Shown here piece after piece: positions 1 through 7,030 of a DNA stretch of 64,000 nucleotides. Positions within the stretch are counted from its first letter, which is position 1. Every line of letters starts with the position of its first letter. Location of the stretch: NCBI RefSeq assembly GCF_030817535.1, contig NZ_JAUSZL010000002.1:434001-498000 (forward strand). The letters run 5' to 3'. Origin of the DNA: Streptomyces sp. V3I8. GTDB lineage: Bacteria > Actinomycetota > Actinomycetes > Streptomycetales > Streptomycetaceae. Below the pieces are notes generated by a model that made no database searches, was not told where the DNA came from, and worked only from the letters and a program-made list of their open reading frames with translations. The position numbers were made by a program, and so were the translations under genes.

Positions 1-692
1 CGGTCAACCCGCGCACGATCGTCGTCCTCAACACCTCGGGCCCCGTGCTCATGCCGTGGCTCGGCAAGGTGAAGGGCGTGCTGCAGGCCTGGTACCAGGG
101 CGCGGCGACCGGCACGAGTATCGCCAACGTGCTCTACGGCGACGCGGAGCCCGGCGGCCGTCTCCCGGTCACCTTCCCCGCCGACGAGCACCAGGGACCC
201 ACCACCTACACCGGCGCCAAGAACGACGACGACGCCAACGGCATCACGTACGACGAAGGCATCCACGTCGGCTACAAGTGGTACGTCAAGCACCGCGCCG
301 AGCCCCTCTTCCCCTTCGGCCACGGCCTGTCGTACACCTCCTTCCGGTACGAGGGGGCACGCGTGCGCGGCCTGGGCCGCGGGGACGCGGCCGCCGAGGT
401 CACGGTCGGGGTCCGCAACACCGGCCGCCGCAGCGGGTCCGACGTCGTCCAGGTCTACATCGGCCACCTGCCGACCAGGACGGACACCCCGGCCAGGACG
501 CTCGTCGGCTTCGCCCGCGTCGACCTGGGGCCGGGCGAGCGCGGGACCGCCGGTGTCACCGTGAGCCGGCGGGCGCTCTCCTACTGGAACGAGGACAGGG
601 CCCGCTGGGTGACTCCCGCGGGCCGGGTCCCGGTCTACGCGGGGCGTTCGGTCGCCGACCTCGACCTCGTGGGCAGCATCACCGTGAGGTAG
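1..692 (+). CDS. Glycoside hydrolase family 3 beta-glucosidase, C-terminal part
   Basis: Partial gene whose 5' end lies before the window; the reading frame is open from base 3 and stops at 690-692. The visible part begins in the GH3 C-terminal domain (NPRTIVVLNTSGP, then VLYGDAEPGGRLPVTFP and the conserved FPFGHGLSYTSF) and ends with a fibronectin type III-like domain of about 100 residues (SDVVQVYIG to SYWNEDRARWV). The catalytic (alpha/beta)8 domain and any signal peptide are outside the window. The family hydrolyses terminal beta-linked sugars from oligosaccharides; the exact substrate (glucose, xylose, other) cannot be told from this part. It converges on the SDR gene that follows. Confidence 0.9.
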   Translation, partial: VNPRTIVVLNTSGPVLMPWLGKVKGVLQAWYQGAATGTSIANVLYGDAEPGGRLPVTFPADEHQGPTTYTGAKNDDDANGITYDEGIHVGYKWYVKHRAEPLFPFGHGLSYTSFRYEGARVRGLGRGDAAAEVTVGVRNTGRRSGSDVVQVYIGHLPTRTDTPARTLVGFARVDLGPGERGTAGVTVSRRALSYWNEDRARWVTPAGRVPVYAGRSVADLDLVGSITVR

Positions 693-776
693 CCCGCCGC
701 GTCGCCGTCGCCGCCTTCCGCCCTCACCGCCGCCGGGCGGGGGCGGCGGGGGCGGACCCGTACGGCCGGGCGCGTG

Positions 777-1571
777 TCACGGCAGGATGGAGTCGACGTA
801 TCCGCCGTCGACGCGCAGCGCGCCCCCGGTGGTGGCGGACGCCTGGTCGGAGCTGAGGTAGACGACCATGTTGGCGATCTCCTCCGGTTCGATCAGCCGC
901 TGCAGCAGTGACTGCGGCCGGTGCTCCCGCATGAACACGCGCTGGGCCTCGTCCCACGGCAGGTCCCGGTCGACGAGCCCGTACACGAAGTCCTCGACGC
1001 CGCCGGTGTGGGTGGGGCCCGCGATCACCGAGTTCACCGTGACGCCCGTGCCCGCCGCCTGCTTCGCGAATCCCCGGCCGACCGCGAGCAGGGCGGTCTT
1101 CGACATGCCGTAGTGGATCATCTCCGCGGGAATGACGACGGCCGAGTCACTGGCGATGTTCTGGACCCGCCCCCAGCCTCGTTCCGTCATCCCCGGCAGG
1201 TACGAACGGATCAGCCGCACGGCGGCCAGGACGTTGACCTCGAAGTAGCGCCGCCATTCGTCGTCGGTGATCTCCAGCGGGTCCGCGGACCCGAAGATGC
1301 CGAAGTTGTTGACGAGGATGTCCACCCGCGGCAGGGCGTCCACGACCTGCGCGGCGCCCTCCTCCGTGGTCACGTCCGCCGCCACGGGCACCACGTCCGC
1401 GCCGGGCACCTGCTCGGCGAGCCCGGCCGCGCTCTCCTCGGTACGCCGGGCGTTCCGGCCGTTGACGGCGACACGGGCGCCGGCCCCGGCCAGACCGGCG
1501 GCGATCGCCGCCCCGATGCCCTGGGTGGAGCCGGTGACCAACGCCGTGCGGCCCGTCAGATCGATACGCAT
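777..1571 (-). CDS. SDR family NAD(P)-dependent oxidoreductase
   Basis: A 264-residue classical short-chain dehydrogenase. It has the cofactor motif TGSTQGIG near residue 12, the NNFG motif, and the YGMSK catalytic Tyr-x-x-x-Lys with an upstream Ser. It ends in the usual family C-terminus (GGALRVDGGYVDSILP). The ATG at 1571 is chosen because a GGAAAGG-type ribosome site lies just upstream; a longer open frame further up has no family similarity. It lies 91 bases downstream of crtU on the same strand, so it may be the last gene of the crtY-crtT-crtU transcript or have its own promoter: two tandem 20-base repeats fill the gap. Its substrate is unknown. A role in carotenoid tailoring is only a guess from position. 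Confidence 0.88.
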   Translation of the reverse strand: MRIDLTGRTALVTGSTQGIGAAIAAGLAGAGARVAVNGRNARRTEESAAGLAEQVPGADVVPVAADVTTEEGAAQVVDALPRVDILVNNFGIFGSADPLEITDDEWRRYFEVNVLAAVRLIRSYLPGMTERGWGRVQNIASDSAVVIPAEMIHYGMSKTALLAVGRGFAKQAAGTGVTVNSVIAGPTHTGGVEDFVYGLVDRDLPWDEAQRVFMREHRPQSLLQRLIEPEEIANMVVYLSSDQASATTGGALRVDGGYVDSILP

Positions 1572-1590
1572 CCCAGCGCCCTTTCCGTAT

Positions 1591-1630
1591 GCGTCCATCG
1601 GCAGTCGACTGCGTCCGTCGGCAGTCGGCA
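1591..1630. repeat. Two tandem 20-base repeats upstream of the SDR gene
   Basis: Bases 1591-1610 and 1611-1630 are adjacent copies of the unit gcgtccRtcggcagtcgRct-like sequence, matching at 17 of 20 positions. They end 20 bases before the SDR start codon and sit in the short gap after crtU. Tandem helical-phase repeats here could be a regulator-binding site; no protein is assigned. Confidence 0.5.
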
Positions 1631-1662
1631 TGGGCCGGTCGGGTACCCCTTCGGGCCCGGCG

Positions 1663-3258
1663 TCACCCGAACCGCGCGAGACGGCGCAGTACGGCGCTGC
1701 GTCCGCGGTCGGGGACGGTCCACAGGGTCTGGCCCGTGACCCCCCAGCGCTCCAGCAGTGCGTTGGCCGCGAGGAAACCGCTGGTGGCCGCGCGTTCCAT
1801 GAGCGCCACGGGCAGTTCGGTGCGGACCAGGTCGCCGGCCACCACCAGTCCGGGGTCGGGGGTGCGGACGGTGGGACGGTCGGCGTATCCGCCGACGGGG
1901 AACAGCGGGCAGTCGGCCCGCCACTCGTGGCGTTCGTCGACCACCTTCGCGGTACGCGTCTCCGGGTACACCTGGTGCAGCCGTTCCAGCAGGCGCTTCT
2001 GCTCCACGTCGCGGACCGCGTCGTCGGACAGGGCGTAGGCGTGCAGTTCCACGACGGAGCCGCCGGTGCGGGAGGCCCAGCGGGCCGCCTCCCCCTCCCA
2101 GCGCTCCAGCACACTGACGTTGTCGAGGGACCCGTACCCGCTGGTGCCGAGGAAGCCGGGCCGGTCGGCCGCGACGGGGCGGTCCAGCCACAGGCGGGAG
2201 ACGAGGAACGGCGGCGCGGTGCGCAGCCGGGCCGTCCGCCCGCGCCACGCGGCGTCGCCCAGGAGCGGGGAGCGTGCGACGAGGCCGCCGAGACCTCCCG
2301 CGTCCAGGGCCAGGACGACCGTGTCGTGGCGCCGTTCGTCCGTGCCCGTGGCGACGTGGAAGCCGCCGTCCGCAGTGGGGTCGACCGTCTCGACGGAGGT
2401 GCCGGTGCGCAGGTCGACGCCGTGGCCGTCCAGGTAGCCGGCGAGCGGTTCCCACAGGGCGGTGGGGAAGGGCTCGTCGGGTACGTCGAAGAGCAGGCCC
2501 TCGGAGGAGCCGAGGAAGTAGATGTGGAACATCAGCACCATCTCCGCCGCGGACAGCCGGCGGGGGTCGGCGAAGAAGCTCCGGGAGAACACCTCGAACG
2601 CGAGGTGGTGGGCGGCCTCGGGGAAGCGGATCGACTCGAGGAAGTCGTGGGCGCTGACGCCGTCGAGCCGCTCGTACACCTCGGGGACGCGGACGTCGAG
2701 GAGGGGCAGTGCGGCGACCGGGTTCATCCGTACGAGGTCCCGCAGCCCGAAGGTGGGGCTCAGGGCGACGAATCCGAGGGCGCTGAACGGCGGGGTGCGC
2801 GGCACGTGCCGGAAGCTGTCGTGCAGGCCGCTGCCGTGCCGCAACGGATAGTCGGGCAGTCCGCGCAGACGGTCGAGTCCCGGATCGGTACGCCGCAGCA
2901 GTCCGCGCAGGTTGTAGTACTGGCGGAAGAAGGCGTGGAAACCGCGGCTCATGGTCACGGTGCTGCCGTCGGAGAGACCGGTCCGCCAGCCGGCCAGACG
3001 TCCGCCGAGGGTGGGTTCCCGTTCGTACAGCGTGACCCGTACGCCTCGTTCGGCCAGGGCCGTGGCTGCCGCCAGCCCGGCGATGCCGCCGCCCACGACG
3101 GCGGTCGTCATGGGGCGGTCGCCGGTGAAGCGCGGCGCGCCCGGCGCGGGGAGGATCGTGCGGGCGCGCCGGTCCCTGCCGCGCCGGGCGGCGTCCGGCC
3201 GCCGGGGCTCGGCGACCGGACGCCGGGAGACGGTCATCGGCCCGCGCGGCACGCTCAT
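1663..3258 (-). CDS. crtU: Isorenieratene synthase (beta-carotene desaturase/methyltransferase)
   Basis: A 531-residue FAD-dependent CrtU-type enzyme that turns the beta rings of beta-carotene into the aromatic rings of isorenieratene by desaturation and methyl migration. An ADP-binding motif VGGGIAGLAAA begins near residue 52, followed by GGRLAGWRT and MSRGFHAFFRQYYNLR. The C-terminus has the flavin-site segment GLVVAGDLVRTELPVALMERAA. The ATG at 3258 overlaps the crtT stop by four bases (ATGA), giving tight translational coupling. The first 50 residues are Arg/Pro-rich and not conserved, so an internal ATG before TTAVVGGG (start near 3111) is an alternative. It belongs to the leftward crtY-crtT-crtU operon. 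CrtU in Streptomyces griseus is the established reference. Confidence 0.92.
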   Translation of the reverse strand: MSVPRGPMTVSRRPVAEPRRPDAARRGRDRRARTILPAPGAPRFTGDRPMTTAVVGGGIAGLAAATALAERGVRVTLYEREPTLGGRLAGWRTGLSDGSTVTMSRGFHAFFRQYYNLRGLLRRTDPGLDRLRGLPDYPLRHGSGLHDSFRHVPRTPPFSALGFVALSPTFGLRDLVRMNPVAALPLLDVRVPEVYERLDGVSAHDFLESIRFPEAAHHLAFEVFSRSFFADPRRLSAAEMVLMFHIYFLGSSEGLLFDVPDEPFPTALWEPLAGYLDGHGVDLRTGTSVETVDPTADGGFHVATGTDERRHDTVVLALDAGGLGGLVARSPLLGDAAWRGRTARLRTAPPFLVSRLWLDRPVAADRPGFLGTSGYGSLDNVSVLERWEGEAARWASRTGGSVVELHAYALSDDAVRDVEQKRLLERLHQVYPETRTAKVVDERHEWRADCPLFPVGGYADRPTVRTPDPGLVVAGDLVRTELPVALMERAATSGFLAANALLERWGVTGQTLWTVPDRGRSAVLRRLARFG

Positions 3259-3986
3259 CGGTCGGCCTCCGCCGCGGTGCCCGGGCGGCGGGCGACGAAC
3301 GTGTGGGTGATGCCGGTCTGCCAGCCGGGCAGGGGCAGCACCCGGACGTCCTGGAAGCCGGCCGCGCGGACCCGGGCGGCGAAGTCGCCCGCGGTGTCGA
3401 ACTCCACGACGCTGCGCCACAGATGGCGGTAGAGGGTGCCGTCGCCCAGCGCGGTGGCGACGGGCAGGACGAGGCCCCGGCACACGCCCGTCCACACCGC
3501 GCGGTGGGAGGACCGGCCGCTGAGGGTGTACTCGTGCACCGCCAGCCGGCCCGCCGGGGCCAGTGCCTCGCGCACGGAGGAGAGCACCGCGTCGGGGTCG
3601 GCGACGTTCCGGAAGAGGTAGGCGGCGAACACCGCGTCGAACGGTCCGCGTACGCCCGCTTCCGCCAGCCGTTCGGCGGGGGCCCGTACGAAGCTCACCC
3701 CGTCCCGCCACGGTTTGGCCGCCGCGCGCTCCAGCATGCCCGCGGAGGCGTCGACCGCGGTGATCTCGGCACCGGGCAGGACCGCGGCCAGCGCGGCCGT
3801 CGAGGCACCGGTGCCGCATCCCAGGTCCAGCACGCGCAGGCCGGTGCCGCCGTCGGCGAGGCCCAGCCGGCGCACCGAGCGGCGCAGGTGGGCGTGGTAG
3901 CCGGGGTTGGCGGCCACCAGCGTGTCGTAGCTGCGAGAGGCGTGGTCGAACGCGGCGGCCAGATCCTCGTCGCGCAGCAGGGTCAT
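3255..3986 (-). CDS. crtT: Carotenoid-cluster SAM-dependent methyltransferase
   Basis: A 243-residue class I methyltransferase of the UbiE/COQ5 type. SAM motif I is VLDLGCGTGASTAAL, followed by the acidic VDAS loop and the post-motif segment FDAVFAAYLFRNVADPD. Its place between crtY and crtU matches crtT of the S. griseus and S. coelicolor crt clusters, so the symbol is given by family and position; the methylated substrate is not established by sequence. The ATG at 3986 has a GAGGAG site five to eight bases upstream. The frame is open further upstream through an EPEPEPEP segment encoded by a hexamer repeat, which I treat as untranslated. Its stop overlaps the crtU start. Confidence 0.88.
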   Translation of the reverse strand: MTLLRDEDLAAAFDHASRSYDTLVAANPGYHAHLRRSVRRLGLADGGTGLRVLDLGCGTGASTAALAAVLPGAEITAVDASAGMLERAAAKPWRDGVSFVRAPAERLAEAGVRGPFDAVFAAYLFRNVADPDAVLSSVREALAPAGRLAVHEYTLSGRSSHRAVWTGVCRGLVLPVATALGDGTLYRHLWRSVVEFDTAGDFAARVRAAGFQDVRVLPLPGWQTGITHTFVARRPGTAAEADR

Positions 3987-4001
3987 ACGGTCTCCTCGGT
4001 C

Positions 4002-4037
4002 GGGTTCGGGTTCGGGTTCGGGTTCGAGGTCGGGGTC
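4002..4037. repeat. Hexanucleotide array in the crtY-crtT gap
   Basis: Four perfect copies of gggttc (4002-4025) are followed by two degenerate units, gaggtc and ggggtc (4026-4037). The array lies 16 bases before the crtT start codon in the 101-base gap after crtY. Read on the coding strand it would extend the crtT frame as alternating Glu-Pro, but the ribosome site between array and ATG argues that it is leader sequence. Confidence 0.8.
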
Positions 4038-4087
4038 GGGTGCACGGGTTTCCTTCGTGCCTGGGCGGGGCCGGGGCGGGCCGGTGG

Positions 4088-5281
4088 TCAGGGCCCGGGG
4101 AAGGGTCTGCGGGGGAGCCAGGACAGCTCCGCTGCGGAGCGGAGCATGGGCAGGACGGGCGTACGGAGGCCGAGGGAGAGGTCCTCGTGGAGGCGGGTGC
4201 CGCCGTCGAGGAAGCGCAGCAGCCGCTCCATCGGCACCCTGGTGAACAGGCGTGCGAAGAACGCGGCACCGTCGACCCGTCCGCTGTCCAGGGCCCGCAG
4301 CATCACCGCGTCCATGGCGCGCGAGCGGGCCGAGTGGGCGGGCGGGGGCATCGGGTGGCGGCCCGCCCTCAGGGCGTCCGCGACGGCTCGCGTCTGGCGC
4401 TGCACGGCGGAGAAGGTGTAGCCGGTGGACGGCCGGGTGGCGCCCCCCGCGGCGCCGATGCGGAAGACCGAGGGCGCCGACCGCCGGGCGAAGCGCGCGT
4501 CGGTCATGGGGATCACGCCGGTCTCGGTCGAGGTGATCTCGAAGTCGCCGAGCCGCAGCACGTCGTCGGCGTAACGGCGCAGGGCGAGGTCGTAGGCCGA
4601 CCGGGACAGCACGGCACCGGAGAACTCGGTGTACTCCACCAGGGCTTCCCGCGGGCCGGTGGGCAGGACGTACCCGAAGGCGAGTCCGCGCTCGGGCTGC
4701 GGGACCCGGAAGTCCATCAGTTCCACCGTGCCGGGGTCGAACACCGGCTCGCCGGTGCGGACGAACCAGCCCTGGAAGTGCTGCAGCAGGGTCGTACGGG
4801 CGGTCGGCAGGCTGCCCAGCGGCCGGGAGTCGAAGACCCAGCGGGCGCGCACCGTCACGGGGCGGCCCCGGTCGTCGCGGGCGCGGATCTCGGCCCCGTC
4901 GGTGATGCCGTCCACGGTCTCGACGGTCGCCTCGATCCGGCGGACGTCGCCGCCGCGCGCCAGATCGCGGGCCACGAGGCGCTCGAAGTCGTCGGAGCGG
5001 AGCATCTTGTAGGTGAGGGGCGCGATGTCGTCCTGCGCGGGCCGGCCCGCGGGGGTGTGGACCCGCAGCCGCCGCCAGGAGGCGGTCAGGGCGGCGTCGT
5101 ACGGTCCGGGGCCCTCCTCCCAGAAGCACCACGTCCGGCCGGGCGGGCGGAGCGGGCCGGGCGGGGCGTCCACCAGGACCGTCGGCACCCGTCGCGCCCC
5201 GGGGGCGGGGCGGGCGAGCCGGTGGGCCAGGGACAGACCCGCGGCTCCCGCGCCCACGATGGCCACCTCGGCGTCCAGCAC
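4088..5281 (-). CDS. crtY: Lycopene beta-cyclase
   Basis: A 397-residue CrtY/CrtL-type cyclase that closes beta rings on lycopene, giving beta-carotene, the substrate of CrtU. The N-terminus has the flavin/NAD-binding motif AEVAIVGAGAAGLSLAHRL, then the WCFWEE-type cyclase segment, YKMLRSDDFERL, VFDSRPLG, LLQHFQGWFV, MDFRVPQ and the C-terminal GGATRPSTGYTFSAVQRQT. The GTG at 5281 is chosen because a GGAGGGAG site precedes it; an ATG further upstream only adds non-conserved sequence. It is the first gene of the leftward crt operon. The 145-base gap upstream holds a motif (5368-5394) nearly identical to one ahead of crtE, suggesting common control by LitS and LitR. Confidence 0.92.
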   Translation of the reverse strand: MLDAEVAIVGAGAAGLSLAHRLARPAPGARRVPTVLVDAPPGPLRPPGRTWCFWEEGPGPYDAALTASWRRLRVHTPAGRPAQDDIAPLTYKMLRSDDFERLVARDLARGGDVRRIEATVETVDGITDGAEIRARDDRGRPVTVRARWVFDSRPLGSLPTARTTLLQHFQGWFVRTGEPVFDPGTVELMDFRVPQPERGLAFGYVLPTGPREALVEYTEFSGAVLSRSAYDLALRRYADDVLRLGDFEITSTETGVIPMTDARFARRSAPSVFRIGAAGGATRPSTGYTFSAVQRQTRAVADALRAGRHPMPPPAHSARSRAMDAVMLRALDSGRVDGAAFFARLFTRVPMERLLRFLDGGTRLHEDLSLGLRTPVLPMLRSAAELSWLPRRPFPGP

Positions 5282-5367
5282 GAACCGCTCCCTCCCTGCG
5301 CGTCCCACCGGCGGTGCGCGGCCGGCCGGTGACCTGTCGAAAGCCTTCCCTCCGCGGGGCCCGCGCG

Positions 5368-5394
5368 GATGCAGGTACGGCCAGGTTGTCGCAC
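5368..5394 (-). promoter_or_regulatory. Putative LitS promoter / LitR site upstream of crtY
   Basis: On the minus strand this 27-base block reads GTGCGACAACCTG, three bases, then GTACCTGCATC. It matches the 28-base block upstream of crtE (6885-6912) at about 20 positions with one gap. A TGCGAC box and a TGCATC box are separated by 14 bases, close to ECF sigma -35/-10 spacing. It ends 86 bases upstream of the crtY start. The sharing is seen in the sequence; assignment to LitS or LitR is inference. Confidence 0.55.
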
Positions 5395-5426
5395 GGGGTG
5401 GAGTGCGGGCGGCCTCGGTCCTCGGC

Positions 5427-5813
5427 TCAGGTCCGCGGACGGCGGGGGCGGACGAGCCGGCGGAAGAGGACCCGCAGCACGGCGGACGCGCCCCGCAGGA
5501 CCTGGCGCCCGGCACGCAGCAGCAGGTTCCGGACGGCCGGGCACGGACCCGGCGGGGTACGTGCGCGGTCGGCGGCCACATGCGCCCGCACCTGGTCCCA
5601 CACCCTCGGGGACGGCGCCTGCAGTACGTCGCCCGGGTAGGTCAGACGGCCGGCCTCCACGACGCGTTCGTAGGCGGTGAGCCGCTCGCGGCACAGAGGG
5701 CACACGCTCAGGTGACGGGCGGCGGGAGCGCTCCACGCGGTCCGGCCGCCGTCGAGGGCGTGGACGGCGAGTTCCGCGTTCGGAATGTGGCACGGCGCCC
5801 GTTGGTCGGCCAC
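5427..5813 (-). CDS. Zinc-finger anti-sigma factor-like protein of the lit system
   Basis: A 128-residue protein with the HxxxCxxC core of zinc-binding anti-sigma domains (HLSVCPLC, residues about 34-41) and an upstream Cys/His (APCHIPN). The C-terminus is Arg-rich with a weak hydrophobic stretch (VLRGASAVLRVLFRRLV) that could associate with membrane but is not a clear transmembrane helix. The GTG at 5813 has an ideal AGGAGG site. It lies downstream of litS on the same strand, as anti-sigma genes usually do, and probably corresponds to the anti-sigma-like gene of the S. coelicolor lit locus. Binding of LitS is inferred from motif and context. Confidence 0.75.
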   Translation of the reverse strand: MADQRAPCHIPNAELAVHALDGGRTAWSAPAARHLSVCPLCRERLTAYERVVEAGRLTYPGDVLQAPSPRVWDQVRAHVAADRARTPPGPCPAVRNLLLRAGRQVLRGASAVLRVLFRRLVRPRRPRT

Positions 5814-6126
5814 ACCGTCACCTCCTCACGGCCTGACGCGCAGGCCTAGGGACCCTGTCACCGTGCCCGCGTTCGAGGGAGCTGAGGGCCGGTCGGTGTC
5901 AGCCCCTTTACGGGCCGGGCCCCGCCCCCGGATGCAGGAGCCGGCGGCCGATGCGCGGACCGGGAGGGGTGGCAGGGGTCGTGCGGGGCGACAGGGCCGG
6001 GCGGTGGGTGTGTCCGGCGGTGGGTGCGTGTCCGGCCGGTGCCGCCGGACCGGTCGGCGGGAAATCGGCCCGCTGTTTCGCCGCATCGTTTCTGCAGCGG
6101 ATCGGCTCGGCACCCCGGTGCGGCGG
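5814..6126. other. Gap between litS and the anti-sigma gene
   Basis: This 313-base stretch holds no convincing gene. A 95-residue leftward frame (5826-6113) is Pro/Arg-rich with no recognisable motif or ribosome site. In S. coelicolor a lipoprotein gene (litA) is described in the lit locus; I find no lipobox or signal peptide here, so it appears to be absent. Confidence 0.5.
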
Positions 6127-6750
6127 TCACTCCACGTGACCTCGTACGCCGTCGTCCTGGAGGCAGTTGCCGAGCCGGTGGAGGCCGCGTCTGGCGTGGC
6201 TCTTGACGGTGCCCAGCGGCCAGCCCGTGAGTTCGGCGATCTGCGTGTGCGTCAGGTCGTCGTAGAAGGCGAGGGTGAGCACGCGGCGCTGGGCGTCCGG
6301 CAGCTTGGCGAGTTCGTGGCCAAGGAGGACCCGGTCGAGCACGGCGGCCTGGGCGTCGTGGTCCGTGGGCGCGACGGACATCCTGGCCCCGGCCGCCGCG
6401 ACGAGGTGCGCCCGCCGGGTGCGCGCCGACAGCGCGTCGGCGACCTTCCGGCGGGTGATGCCGACGAGCCAGGCACCCAGGGCGCCCCGGTCCGGGGCGA
6501 ATCCCGCACGTCCGCGCCACGCGGCCAGGAACACCGTCTGCGTGACGTCCTCCGCCTCCCGGACGTCCCCGAGGGAGCGCTGCGCCAGGGTGTACACCAG
6601 GGCGCCCCACCGGCGGTAGAGGGCGGCCAGGCACTCCTCGTCACCCTCCGCGAACCGCGTGGCGAGCTCCTCGTCGGCCAGGTGCTCCTCCGCCGGAGCC
6701 CACAGCGGGATGTCGTCCAGGGCCTGCTCCGTGACCTGCTGTGCGGACAT
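6127..6750 (-). CDS. litS: ECF RNA polymerase sigma factor LitS
   Basis: A 207-residue ECF sigma factor. Region 2 covers about residues 25-95 (LATRFAEGDEECLAALYRRWG, then GDVREAEDVTQTVFLAAWRG), and region 4 about 135-195 (LPDAQRRVLTLAFYDDLTH, GTVKSHARRGLHRLG helix-turn-helix). It lies divergently beside crtE and near litR, the arrangement of the light-induced carotenoid locus of S. coelicolor, where LitS drives crt transcription. The ATG at 6750 has GAGGAG eight bases upstream; a longer in-frame start at 6813 lacks support. It shares a 280-base divergent control region with crtE, containing the TGCAACAACTTGCA palindrome. Confidence 0.88.
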   Translation of the reverse strand: MSAQQVTEQALDDIPLWAPAEEHLADEELATRFAEGDEECLAALYRRWGALVYTLAQRSLGDVREAEDVTQTVFLAAWRGRAGFAPDRGALGAWLVGITRRKVADALSARTRRAHLVAAAGARMSVAPTDHDAQAAVLDRVLLGHELAKLPDAQRRVLTLAFYDDLTHTQIAELTGWPLGTVKSHARRGLHRLGNCLQDDGVRGHVE

Positions 6751-6884
6751 GATGTCTGCTCCTCGTGTGGGCTGAGCTCGGTGCATTCCGCGGGGGTACC
6801 CCTCTTCGCCCACCCCACGGGTGTCGGTCGGTCGTCGGCCGCCGGGGCGGCTCCTGCCCCCTCACCCTGCGAGAACCGAAAGCG

Positions 6885-6912
6885 GTGCAACAACTTGCAT
6901 CGTCTCTGCATC
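6885..6912 (+). promoter_or_regulatory. crtE/litS divergent control site (LitS promoter and/or LitR operator)
   Basis: The block GTGCAACAACTTG-CATC-GTCTCTGCATC lies 118 bases ahead of crtE. It contains the perfect palindrome TGCAA-caac-TTGCA (6886-6899) and three TGCAWC units starting at 6886, 6896 and 6907, spaced 10 and 11 bases, about one helical turn. Direct repeats of this phasing are the known architecture of CarH/LitR-type operators. The first and last boxes are 15 bases apart, which also fits an ECF promoter. The same block recurs upstream of crtY. Confidence 0.55.
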
Positions 6913-7030
6913 ACTTCCCGCCGGCCGAGAACTGATCGCACGTTGTCGCCCGTCCGGCGCATCCATGAGTGCCTCTGCCGAGGAAAGCGTTCAGTCAGAC
7001 ACATATGCGATCGCGACGAGAGGACCCGGG

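Noticed and set aside
1267..3432. A 721-codon rightward open frame over the SDR, crtU and crtT genes
   Set aside because: Antisense frame created by high GC; no domain, ribosome site or codon pattern of its own, while the opposite strand encodes clear families.
3987..5132. N-terminal extension of the crtT methyltransferase over crtY
   Set aside because: The frame is open only through GC bias and the gggttc array; crtY occupies the same strand in another frame and crtT has its own ribosome site.
5826..6113. 95-codon leftward frame between litS and the anti-sigma gene, a possible litA lipoprotein
   Set aside because: No signal peptide, no lipobox Cys, Pro/Arg-rich noise and no ribosome site.
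5867..6634. Alternative leftward frame over litS with Pro/Arg-rich translation
   Set aside because: Shadow of litS; the LitS frame shows sigma region 2 and 4 motifs.
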